Shown here: positions 7,619 through 13,737 of the stretch, one piece after another | Numbering within the stretch: position 1 is the stretch's first letter | How the letters are laid out: each line of letters opens with the position of its first letter | From: Nitrospirota bacterium | Lineage (GTDB): Bacteria; Nitrospirota; Thermodesulfovibrionia; UBA6902 | Reading direction: 5' to 3' | Assembly (NCBI GenBank): GCA_016213945.1 | Contig: JACQZF010000076.1 | Span: 1 to 34,925 of the forward strand | Length of the DNA stretch: 34,925 nucleotides | Program-made: the position numbers and the translations under genes | The notes under the pieces: generated by a model | Database searches by the model: none | What the model was told of the DNA's origin: nothing | Seen by the model: only the letters and a program-made list of their open reading frames with translations

Positions 7619-7987
7619 ATGAAGATTTTAAAAACGTTATTAATGTCCTTAGCTGCTTCAGTATTTCTCTTTTCTGTGGCATTTGCAGGGGGCGGCGATG
7701 CAGAAAAAGGCAAAGCCCTTTTCAATGACCCGAAGGCTTTCGGAGGCAGCACATCATGCAGTTCATGCCATCCGGATGGAAAGGGACTGGAAAAGTCGGG
7801 GATGGAAGGCAAAAAGGATTGGAAAAATCCTGCCGGGACGTTCAAAAGCCTTGAAGAAACAATAAACGTGTGTATCACTATGGCAAATAAAGGCAAGGCG
7901 ATTGACACGAAATCCCAGGAAATGAAGGACGTAATAGCTTATATCAAGTCGCTGGGCAAGGAGATGAAAAAAGCGCCGGGTTATTAA
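7619..7987 (+). CDS. Small periplasmic monoheme cytochrome c
   Basis: This 122-residue protein has a signal peptide (MKILKTLLMSLAASVFLFSV, cleavage after AFA) and one CSSCH heme-attachment motif at about residues 47-51, so the heme is bound covalently in the periplasm. Methionines near residues 82 (ITMANKG) and 101 (SQEMKDV) are candidate sixth ligands. The C-terminal helix EMKDVIAYIKSLGKEM is typical of class I cytochromes c. It probably shuttles electrons, partner unknown. A perfect Shine-Dalgarno (AAAGGAGGTG) precedes the ATG, and a strong terminator follows the gene (8001-8035), so it looks like a short, well-expressed unit. A possible promoter upstream (TTGTCA 7528-7533, TTATAG 7552-7557) is weak. 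Confidence 0.88.
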   Translation: MKILKTLLMSLAASVFLFSVAFAGGGDAEKGKALFNDPKAFGGSTSCSSCHPDGKGLEKSGMEGKKDWKNPAGTFKSLEETINVCITMANKGKAIDTKSQEMKDVIAYIKSLGKEMKKAPGY

Positions 7988-8000
7988 AGCAAACATTTGA

Positions 8001-8035
8001 GGGAGAGGGGCCGTTCCCTCTCCCATTTTTATTTT
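8001..8035 (+). terminator. Rho-independent terminator after cytochrome c
   Basis: GGGAGAGGG (8001-8009) pairs with CCCTCTCCC (8016-8024) across a 6-nt loop and is followed by ATTTTTATTTT. This is a textbook terminator that separates the cytochrome gene from the transaldolase gene. Confidence 0.9.
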
Positions 8036-8104
8036 CCAATCAGTCAAGAAGCCGATGAGTTCACTGATGGATATCAAGAATACACTGAAAATGAAGGAGA
8101 CCCG

Positions 8105-8968
8105 ATGAGACCACGTGACCTTAAAACGAAGATATTTTTAGACGGCGGTGATCCCGGCGAGTCAAAGGCTATCATTAACCTTATCGGCTTTCTGGATGGA
8201 CAGACAACAAACCCGACTCTTATTTCAAAAAATCCTGAAGCGCGGGAACGTCTTAAGCGGGGTGATAAGTTCACAGAGGATGAGATATATCACTTTTATA
8301 GACATGTGGTCGGGGAGATATCATCGCTGATTCCTCAAGGGTCAATATCGATAGAAGTGTATGCAGACCTTTCAACAACCGCGGAGCAAATGTTCAAACA
8401 GGGGGAGCAGATGTTTGCATGGATTCCCAATGCGCATGTTAAATTCCCTTCCACAAAGGAGGGTTTGAAGGCAGCGGAGCAGGCGGTTAAAAATAAAATG
8501 CGCGTTAATATGACCCTCTGTTTTACTCAGGAACAGGCAGCAGCCGTATATGCCGCAACATCGGGCGCGAAGAGGGGAGATATATTTGTCTCACCTTTTA
8601 TAGGGCGTCTTGATGACAGGGGAGAAAACGGCATGGCTTTAATTGCCAATATCTTAAAGATGTTTAGTAAGAGCGACGGTCACGTGCTGGTACTGACAGC
8701 AAGTGTAAGAACATTTGGCCATCTGATGTATGCTCTATATCTTGGCTCGGATATAATTACAGCTCCATATAATATTCTGAAGGAATGGGGAGAAAAAGGG
8801 CTTCCGATGCCGACAGATGATTATGTCTATGATTCCGGAAAGTTAAGTGATATCCCATATAAGGATATCGACCTGTCCCGAAACTGGCAGGAGCATGATA
8901 TCAGTCATGATTTGACCATTAAAGGTATAGAGAGGTTTTCTGCGGACTGGAATTCGTTAATAAAATAA
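8105..8968 (+). CDS. tal: Transaldolase family protein
   Basis: This 287-residue TIM-barrel enzyme should transfer a dihydroxyacetone unit between sedoheptulose 7-phosphate and glyceraldehyde 3-phosphate in the non-oxidative pentose phosphate pathway. It opens with KIFLDGGDPGESKAI, then GFLDGQTTNPTLISKNP (the transaldolase TTNP motif), SIEVYADL, VKFPST (containing the likely Schiff-base Lys), NMTLCFTQEQA and VSPFIGRLDDRG. It is longer than fructose-6-phosphate aldolases and shorter than the E. coli TalB class. ATG 8105 is chosen because GGAG lies 5-8 nt upstream and the N-terminus then fits the family; longer reading would cross the terminator. The DUF3179 gene follows 15 nt downstream. RpiA and Gnd of the same pathway are encoded at 19.7-21.4 kb. 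Confidence 0.88.
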   Translation: MRPRDLKTKIFLDGGDPGESKAIINLIGFLDGQTTNPTLISKNPEARERLKRGDKFTEDEIYHFYRHVVGEISSLIPQGSISIEVYADLSTTAEQMFKQGEQMFAWIPNAHVKFPSTKEGLKAAEQAVKNKMRVNMTLCFTQEQAAAVYAATSGAKRGDIFVSPFIGRLDDRGENGMALIANILKMFSKSDGHVLVLTASVRTFGHLMYALYLGSDIITAPYNILKEWGEKGLPMPTDDYVYDSGKLSDIPYKDIDLSRNWQEHDISHDLTIKGIERFSADWNSLIK

Positions 8969-8983
8969 AGGAGGTAAATAACA

Positions 8984-9628
8984 ATGGCGATGATAAAAAG
9001 AATTACGTTTATTGCTGTGTTGATCATAAGTCTTATTGGCTGCACAAGTCAGGTTGCTCCATCCGTTTCCGTCGTTCGGGAAGACGGCAAGACATACATT
9101 GTGGATAAAACCGGATACAAGTGGGATGTCACCCAGGCAGAATCGATCGGATTCAAGCCTGATAAATTTCAGTATGGTATGGGGAAAGACGCGATTCTCC
9201 CTCTCGATGCTTCCGAGCTGAGTGACGACAAAAAAGACGTCCCTGATGATCTCCGCATCATCGGTGTTGAAGAAGGCCCAACTGCACAGGCGTATTCCGT
9301 GCAAAAGCTCCGCAGTCATGAGGTGGCGAACAGCGCCATCGGATCAAAGCCTATAGCTGTAGGCTATTGACCACTTTCAGACCTGGCGGCTGTGTACAGT
9401 CGCGAGCTTGACGGACAGACATTGACGATTGCGCCTGCAGGCTGGACATACAATAACACCTTTGTATTATATGACAAAGAAAGCGGGACCCTCTGGTATC
9501 CTGAAAGAGGCGGACTAAAAGGCATTCAGGGCAAGTATTTCGGACGGGTCCTTACAAAAGTCTCATCCGAAGATATTCGATGGGGGAAATGGCAGAAGAA
9601 ATATCCGGAATCGAAGATCCTGAAATAG
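8984..9628 (+). CDS. DUF3179 lipoprotein, candidate selenoprotein (UGA at codon 129)
   Basis: AAAGGAGG precedes ATG 8984. The N-terminus is a lipoprotein signal (lipobox LIGC near residue 20). The frame continues through RIIGVEEGPTAQAY, HEVANSAIG and SKPIAVGY, meets TGA at 9368-9370, and continues in the same frame with PLSDLAAVYSRELDG, LYDKESGTLWYPERG and WGKWQKKYPESKIL to a TAA, 214 residues in all. Both halves align end to end with DUF3179, whose hallmark is a YCPLC motif. Here the first Cys is the UGA codon and the second is Ser (Y-U-P-L-S). A SECIS-like hairpin follows with the same geometry as in the glutaredoxin gene. Selenocysteine is therefore the best reading; a nonsense mutation is the alternative. 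The function of DUF3179 is unknown; surface redox chemistry is my inference. Confidence 0.8.
9371..9403 (+). promoter_or_regulatory. Putative bacterial SECIS of the DUF3179 gene
   Basis: Fifteen nt separate the UGA from GCGGCTG (9386-9392), which pairs with CAGTCGC (9397-9403; one G-U pair) around the loop TGTA. The loop has G at its second position followed by U. The G is 24 nt from the UGA, identical to the glutaredoxin element, while the stem sequences are unrelated. Confidence 0.65.
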
Positions 9629-9658
9629 ATAGTCTGCCATTGCTGTGTAAATGCAGTC

Positions 9659-10339
9659 TTACTGTTTCGTGTGCTTTCCGAAATATTTATCGAAAAATAG
9701 CGGTTTGTGTTTTTCTATCCACCGAGGAAGGATGAAGAAGATCGCGACCATGCAGACCCCTAATACTGTAGAAATGCCTTTATGAACAATGAAAACAGCC
9801 CCGAAGGAAGTATAGACAAATGTCAGAGGTATCATGCCCAGGAAGGTCATTATCGTAAATGCCCGGAGCGACATCTTCGTAAGCCCGGCGCCATAGCTGA
9901 CAATATCGAACGATATGAAAGGCACAAGCCGGGAAATAAACACTACTTTTGACAGCAGCTTGTTAGAGCACTGTGTGCAGAAATTGATATGCCCGCCGAC
10001 GAACCGTTCCAGTACTTCACGTCCCAGAAACCTTGCGATCAGAAAGCTGACAATTGCACCTGCCAGTCCGCCGACAACCGAATAGAGAGTCCCCAAGATA
10101 GGCCCGAATACCGCACCGGCTGTGATATCAAGGGGAAGACTGGGAATGGGACTGATCACAACCGCCACTGCCATCAAGAACATGTAAAAGAGAGGGCCGA
10201 GCATCCCTGCATTATTCAGCATGACTTGCAGTCTCTCAGGATTGAAAAACGACGTAATGTCCCAAGTGGAATGGATAAGGTAAAGAACGACAATCAGAGC
10301 AATAAAAATAACGATCTTTGTTCGGGGATATCTTTTCAT
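9659..10339 (-). CDS. TVP38/TMEM64-type (VTT domain) membrane protein
   Basis: This protein of about 226 residues has some five to six hydrophobic helices and the VTT/SNARE-associated core DITAGAVFGPILGTLYSVVG, followed by SFLIARFLGREVLERFVGG. The family (DedA relatives) is linked to lipid scrambling or transport at the membrane, though the function of this member is unknown. The Cys pair in FCTQCSNK is unusual. Start choice: ATG 10339 begins MKRYPRTKIVIFIALIVV, a normal N-terminus; the frame is open further upstream but that part overlaps the preceding gene and does not look like the family. It lies 49 nt after the Cys-rich gene, in the STAS-led operon. Confidence 0.82.
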   Translation of the reverse strand: MKRYPRTKIVIFIALIVVLYLIHSTWDITSFFNPERLQVMLNNAGMLGPLFYMFLMAVAVVISPIPSLPLDITAGAVFGPILGTLYSVVGGLAGAIVSFLIARFLGREVLERFVGGHINFCTQCSNKLLSKVVFISRLVPFISFDIVSYGAGLTKMSLRAFTIMTFLGMIPLTFVYTSFGAVFIVHKGISTVLGVCMVAIFFILPRWIEKHKPLFFDKYFGKHTKQ

Positions 10340-10388
10340 ATTTATTGCATTAGTGTATCGATTCCGTGAGAAAATGAACAGGCTTCTT

Positions 10389-10763
10389 TTACACTTTCGC
10401 TTTGGGCCAGCTTTTGACCACCTGAAGAACTTCCCGAACATAAGCACATTCACACTTGGAATGGCAAGGCAGCAGATTATTTCTGATATGACAATACCCC
10501 AGACATTCTTCACCATCCGTCAGGCGATCCTGGAAAATAGGCCTGTCATTCAGGTCTATAAAGAATTGAGCCTTAATTGAAACCGTAGTACCACATGTAT
10601 GATTGAATAAAAACAATCCTTCCGTCAGCTCTCTGAAATCTGCCTGATATCCGATGATTTTAATGCCGGGATCAGCGAGAAAAGAGTTCCTCGTATCCCA
10701 TATATGCTCGCAGTTTGTACACTTTTTAAAAACTGATTTTATCAGAGGATGATCGCTTTTCAT
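10389..10763 (-). CDS. Conserved Cys-rich hypothetical protein
   Basis: This 124-residue soluble protein carries clustered cysteines and histidines: CTNCEHIW near residue 15, FNHTCGTT near 53, and ECLGYCHIRN followed by LPCHSKCECAYVRE near 85-108. The spacing suggests one or two structural metal sites (zinc or Fe-S). I recognise it only as a type of conserved hypothetical protein seen in sulfate- and metal-reducing bacteria; no function can be assigned. It lies 31 nt downstream of the STAS gene and 49 nt upstream of the VTT gene, so the three are probably cotranscribed. Confidence 0.7.
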   Translation of the reverse strand: MKSDHPLIKSVFKKCTNCEHIWDTRNSFLADPGIKIIGYQADFRELTEGLFLFNHTCGTTVSIKAQFFIDLNDRPIFQDRLTDGEECLGYCHIRNNLLPCHSKCECAYVREVLQVVKSWPKAKV

Positions 10764-10794
10764 TTTAATTCATGTAAATATTATGGGGTACTTA

Positions 10795-11154
10795 TTAAAC
10801 CCCATCTTGATGAATATCTATCATCTCCTTGTCAAATTTCACCGTTCTTTTTTTGTTCAATAAAATATCTTTCATAATAATATCTTCGATTGCAGACAAG
10901 CGGATTCCTGTCAATATCAATGGTTTTTTAAATCTTGCCGATATGTTACAAGCTTTATCCAGTAGTCGGCAGCATAAAGTATCTATCCTGGTCACGCCGC
11001 TCAGGTCAAAAATTGCAAAGTCCATACCATGGATTGCTTTCATTAAGATCAATGCTAATTCATCCTGATTCTTGACAGTTATTTCTCCATTAATCGTATA
11101 GATTCCGATATCTCCTGACGGTTTATTCTTGAAATGGTTAAATATATAATTCAT
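10795..11154 (-). CDS. STAS domain protein (anti-sigma antagonist-like)
   Basis: This protein of about 119 residues consists of one STAS domain: INGEITVKNQDELALIL, the central strand FAIFDLSGVTRIDTLCCRLL, then FKKPLILTGI. In SpoIIAA-type antagonists the conserved strand ends in D-S with the Ser phosphorylated; here the position is Thr (IDT), so phospho-switching could be altered or lost. The second ATG (11154) is preferred because AAGGAG lies 6 nt before it; an in-frame ATG at 11172 has no ribosome site. The gene heads a probable three-gene operon with the Cys-rich and VTT genes. A Crp-type palindrome and -10 lie about 120-160 nt upstream. Confidence 0.8.
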   Translation of the reverse strand: MNYIFNHFKNKPSGDIGIYTINGEITVKNQDELALILMKAIHGMDFAIFDLSGVTRIDTLCCRLLDKACNISARFKKPLILTGIRLSAIEDIIMKDILLNKKRTVKFDKEMIDIHQDGV

Positions 11155-11272
11155 ATTCTGCTCCTTACTCATGCTAACGAAGCAAGCTTAATATTACGCC
11201 TCTTCCATCTCTATTCCTTTTATCATGTATGGCATTCTGAGAATAAAAACAGTTTTCAAGAGCTTTTCAAAA

Positions 11273-11315
11273 ATTTTATAAAAATGATGCAGAGAAATCT
11301 GTAAGCTTCACTACA
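11273..11315 (-). promoter_or_regulatory. Operator and -10 for the STAS operon
   Basis: On the minus strand TGTAGTGAAGCTTACA (11315-11300) fits TGTAR-N6-YTACA. A TAAAAT -10 (11278-11273) begins 29.5 nt from its centre, the class II (-41.5) arrangement. The predicted transcript would have a leader of about 110 nt before the STAS gene. Confidence 0.5.
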
Positions 11316-11422
11316 CCATTTGTATCTGTTTCGTTTCAATATTAAATAAGATACAAGGCATGGAGCGGGTCTATTAACTTAATTGTGTCAATCCGTATCG
11401 GCCCGAGAGGGGAAAGCTTTAG

Positions 11423-11460
11423 ACCACAGAGACACGGAGAACATCCGTGCCCTCTGTGGT
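11423..11460. repeat. Imperfect 38-bp inverted repeat
   Basis: ACCACAGAG at the left end pairs with CTCTGTGGT at the right, and an inner ACGGA pairs with TCCGT, giving a long imperfect hairpin. The wording resembles the dispersed 'CCACAGAG' repeats found in many bacterial genomes. No T-tract flanks it on either strand. The remainder of 11155-11482 holds the STAS promoter and nothing else recognised. Confidence 0.6.
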
Positions 11461-11482
11461 TAAGTTAGTCGTTATCCAAAAA

Positions 11483-11701
11483 TTACTTGTGTGTTTCGCA
11501 GGATGATGTGCCACAGCAGGAAGAAGTCCCGCAGGTCTTGATCCCGAAGATGCTGTAAACAGGGCACCAGCCTATAAAAGCCGTAATGAGTGGGACAAGC
11601 CCTATAGCTCCCCACCAGCTTTTATAAGTAACTCCAAGGACAATTGCGGCAAGCCCTGCAATTATCCTGATAGACTTATCTAAACTTCCAATGTTTTTCA
11701 T
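11483..11701 (-). CDS. DUF2892 (YgaP-like) small membrane protein
   Basis: This 72-residue protein opens with MKNIGSLDKSIRIIAGLAAI and has two membrane segments (about 12-28 and 30-46) typical of DUF2892, the transmembrane module of YgaP-like rhodaneses. The segment GWCPVYSIFGIKTC matches the family. The tail is unusually Cys-rich (CGTSSCCGTSSC), which could bind metal or exchange thiols. No rhodanese domain is fused. It follows the truncated regulator by about 46 nt, a pairing (Crp/Fnr next to DUF2892) that is common. RBS: AAAGGAGG shortly before the ATG. Confidence 0.85.
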   Translation of the reverse strand: MKNIGSLDKSIRIIAGLAAIVLGVTYKSWWGAIGLVPLITAFIGWCPVYSIFGIKTCGTSSCCGTSSCETHK

Positions 11702-11747
11702 TATGTTCCTCCTTTCGGGTTCAGGCGTATTGTCTGCTTAAAGTATA

Positions 11748-11987
11748 TCATGCAGAAAGCATATCGTATGTGACAATGTCACAAATTTCAGCAACTTTAT
11801 AGACCCTGACCGTGCCTGATATTATTAAAGCCAGTTGCCTGCACTCGTCGCCTTCAAGGAAGATAATCTTGCCTTTAGGTATTCGCATAATTATGGCATG
11901 TGACAGAAGCCGTTCCCGGACTTCCGCCTCCGCATCTTTCAGGAAAGGAAAGACCTGACAAATCTTTTCTAATGCGCTTTCTTCCAT
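11748..11987 (-). pseudogene. Truncated Crp/Fnr regulator (sensor part only)
   Basis: From ATG 11987 (TTG 12002 is the longest option) the product is only about 79 residues: LEKICQVFPFLKDAEAEVRERLLSHA, then IPKGKIIFLEGDECRQLALI and SGTVRVYK, which match the first half of a Crp/Fnr cyclic nucleotide-binding-type domain. It stops soon after, before the phosphate-binding cassette region, the dimer helix and any helix-turn-helix. It cannot bind DNA by itself. It still has an operator-like palindrome upstream and the common partner gene (DUF2892) downstream, so it is most likely a deletion relic of a full regulator. It belongs to a different Crp subfamily from the paralogues at 5782 and 13738. Confidence 0.75.
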
Positions 11988-12040
11988 AAATATTGAATTC
12001 AATTATAACAGATTCCAAAACGGAGACCTCCTGGATCAGA

Positions 12041-12069
12041 CTATTAATAGGTTTGTAAGCATCCTTACA
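12041..12069 (-). promoter_or_regulatory. Operator-like palindrome upstream of the truncated regulator
   Basis: TGTAAGCATCCTTACA (12054-12069) is a good TGTAR-N6-YTACA site. On the minus strand a TATTAATAG segment follows only 12-16 nt from its centre, so a factor bound here would cover the -35/spacer region. That would repress rather than activate. An AGGAGG lies at 12032-12027. Confidence 0.4.
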
Positions 12070-12102
12070 TTATTTGTATCTGATTCATTGCAATATTGAT
12101 TA

Positions 12103-12245
12103 GTGTCTGTGTATAAACTCAGCATTTGAACCGTCATTCCCGCAGTTTGTTGAGCGGGAATCCAGTCTTTTCAGTAAGTTCTGGATACCCGATTAAGGAC
12201 TTCGGGTATGACGAAAATAAAAAGTGGCAATTTATACATAGACTC
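12103..12245. mobile_element. 143-bp MITE with TA target duplication (IS630/mariner-like)
   Basis: The ends are inverted repeats: GTGTCTGTGTATAAACT (12103-12119) against the reverse complement of 12229-12245, GAGTCTATGTATAAATT, with 14 of 17 positions identical. Each end is flanked by TA (12101-12102 and 12246-12247), the target duplication of IS630/Tc1-mariner elements. The interior contains nested foldbacks (GTCATTCCCG with CGGGTATGAC; GCGGGAATCCAG with CTGGATACCCG) and no open reading frame. It must be moved in trans. The remainder of 12002-12353 outside this element contains only the operator above and a possible -10 (TATAAT, 12288-12293). Confidence 0.7.
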
Positions 12246-12353
12246 TAATTAAGATATAGATATGGAAAAACCGATTCATGTTCAGTTTATAATATTCATC
12301 GGCAATCGATGTTGATTTATAGCTGCTAATCGCATTATAAGTGTGTTTATAAA

Positions 12354-13043
12354 ATGAAATCAGACATAATATCCATAATAATGCCGGTGTTCAACGAGGC
12401 AAAAAATCTCCGCAACACGCTTGGACAACTACGTTTATCAGACAACGAAGAGTTGATAGTTGTTGACGGCGGAAGCGTTGATGGAACCTTATCTATAGCC
12501 CGTGAATATACCGGGAAAGTTTTTCAGACGAGGTCCGGCAGGGCAAGCGTCATGAACTTCGGCGCACAAAAGGCAGAGGGTGATATACTTCTCTTCCTTC
12601 ACGCTGATTGCATCCTGCCGGACAAGGCCTTTGCACTGTTAAGGGGAGTTCTTGGCGATAAGCGCGTTGCGGCAGGCGGATTTGACCTCGGGATATCTGA
12701 CCCAAGAGTACGTTTCAGAATTATTGAATCCGCTGCAACTATCAGGGCGCACATGACATCCCTTATCTACGGGGACCAGGGGATGTTTTTGAAAAAGGAT
12801 ATTTTTGACAGCATAGGTGGTTTTGCGGACATACCTTTGATGGAAGACATAGAAATATCATTGAGACTGAAAAAACTGGGTAAGATAGTTTTCCTAAGAC
12901 CGCCCATGAAGGCATCTCCGAGACGCTGGCTAAGAGAGGGCGTCTTATACACTACATTCAGAGACTGGTTAACCGCCTTTTCGTATACGTTCCTGAAAAT
13001 TGATCCGGGAAAACTCGTCAAATATTATAAGGACGTCCGATGA
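12354..13043 (+). CDS. TIGR04283-type glycosyltransferase (rSAM/selenodomain-associated transferase 2)
   Basis: This 229-residue GT-A family 2 glycosyltransferase opens with IISIIMPVFNEAKNLRNTL, then ELIVVDGGSVDGT and GRASVMNFGAQKAEGDILLFLHADC (DxD-like HAD), and later IYGDQGMFLKKDIF and GGFADIPLMEDIE. The GRAxxMNxGA and HADC features are characteristic of TIGR04283, a family named for its link to selenodomain radical SAM proteins and implicated in arsenosugar synthesis. The partner TIGR04282 gene overlaps it by 4 nt (ATGA), so the two are translationally coupled. No ArsS-type radical SAM gene lies in the window. No obvious Shine-Dalgarno precedes the ATG. Confidence 0.85.
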   Translation: MKSDIISIIMPVFNEAKNLRNTLGQLRLSDNEELIVVDGGSVDGTLSIAREYTGKVFQTRSGRASVMNFGAQKAEGDILLFLHADCILPDKAFALLRGVLGDKRVAAGGFDLGISDPRVRFRIIESAATIRAHMTSLIYGDQGMFLKKDIFDSIGGFADIPLMEDIEISLRLKKLGKIVFLRPPMKASPRRWLREGVLYTTFRDWLTAFSYTFLKIDPGKLVKYYKDVR

Positions 13044-13636
13044 ACGATAATGCACTTATAATAATTGCAAAATATCCTGAAGAGAAAAATGTGAAGACAC
13101 GGCTGAAGGGGTTAATGCCGGATGAAAAAAGGCTTGCCCTCTATATCTCCATGCTTGAAAATACACTGCGTAAGCTGAAATCAGTCCCGGGAGTGGATAC
13201 ATATATCGCATACGCTCCTGAAGGCGGAAAAAATTATTTCTCACGATTCGGTGTCGGGCTTATTCTACTGCCTGAAGGAGATCTCGGGGTAAGAATGTTT
13301 CATGCATTCAGAGAGCTGTTTAAGACAGGTTATAAGAGAGCGGCCCTTGTCGGAGCGGATATTCCCGATCTCTCATCAGCAATAATCCTGAAGGCGTTTA
13401 CGTTATTGTCCTCAGACGATATTGTATACGGCCCTGCAAAAGACGGCGGTTATTATCTGGTCGGCATGAGGAAGCTCATTAAAGAGGTTTTTGAAGATGT
13501 GCCGTGGTCCTCTGAGCAAACTTTGAAAAGGAGTATCGAAAAAGCCGGGCAATTCGGATTCAGTGTAGCCTTCACAAAAACGCTTTCCGATGTGGACACT
13601 ATCGAAGATGTGAGAAGAGCAGGTCTCATGCCTTAA
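13040..13636 (+). CDS. TIGR04282/DUF2064 nucleotidyl/glycosyl transferase (rSAM/selenodomain-associated transferase 1)
   Basis: This 198-residue GT-A-like protein has ALIIIAKYPEEKNVKTRLKG at the N-terminus (nucleotide-binding K-TRL motif), then GDLGVRMFHAFRELF, KRAALVGADIPDLS with the GAD/IP metal-binding motif, and VYGPAKDGGYYLVGM. These define the DUF2064/TIGR04282 family. Its ATG overlaps the stop of the TIGR04283 gene (ATGA), and the two families are well-known partners in the selenodomain radical SAM / arsenosugar context. The substrate is unproven. The gene ends about 20 nt before the operator region of the next Crp/Fnr gene. Confidence 0.85.
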   Translation: MNDNALIIIAKYPEEKNVKTRLKGLMPDEKRLALYISMLENTLRKLKSVPGVDTYIAYAPEGGKNYFSRFGVGLILLPEGDLGVRMFHAFRELFKTGYKRAALVGADIPDLSSAIILKAFTLLSSDDIVYGPAKDGGYYLVGMRKLIKEVFEDVPWSSEQTLKRSIEKAGQFGFSVAFTKTLSDVDTIEDVRRAGLMP

Positions 13637-13656
13637 AAAATGGATCACTGATCTTC

Positions 13657-13727
13657 ATGTAATGGACATTACATATATGTCGTGGGATAATTACTATATT
13701 AAAAGTGAAGAGATGACACATATGTCA
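13657..13727 (+). promoter_or_regulatory. Autoregulatory operator and promoter of Crp/Fnr paralogue 2
   Basis: ATGTAATGGACATTACAT (13657-13674) is almost identical to the operator at 5690 (2 of 18 positions differ). A TATATT -10 (13695-13700) begins exactly 29.5 nt from its centre, giving -41.5. A second palindrome, TGACACATATGTCA (13714-13727), lies just downstream of the predicted start and right before the ribosome site, where binding could repress. Confidence 0.65.
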
Positions 13728-13737
13728 AGAGGGTAAA

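Noticed and set aside
8067-8108. 13-codon frame overlapping the transaldolase start (ATGA) as a leader peptide
   Set aside because: No clear ribosome site for it and no attenuator-like structure; short frames of this size are expected by chance.
10389-10516. Longer N-terminus for the VTT protein (start at 10516)
   Set aside because: It would overlap the Cys-rich gene, and the added residues do not look like the family; ATG 10339 gives a normal start.
11740-11760. TGA ending the truncated Crp/Fnr gene as selenocysteine
   Set aside because: The frame beyond it does not match Crp/Fnr sequence and stops after a few codons.
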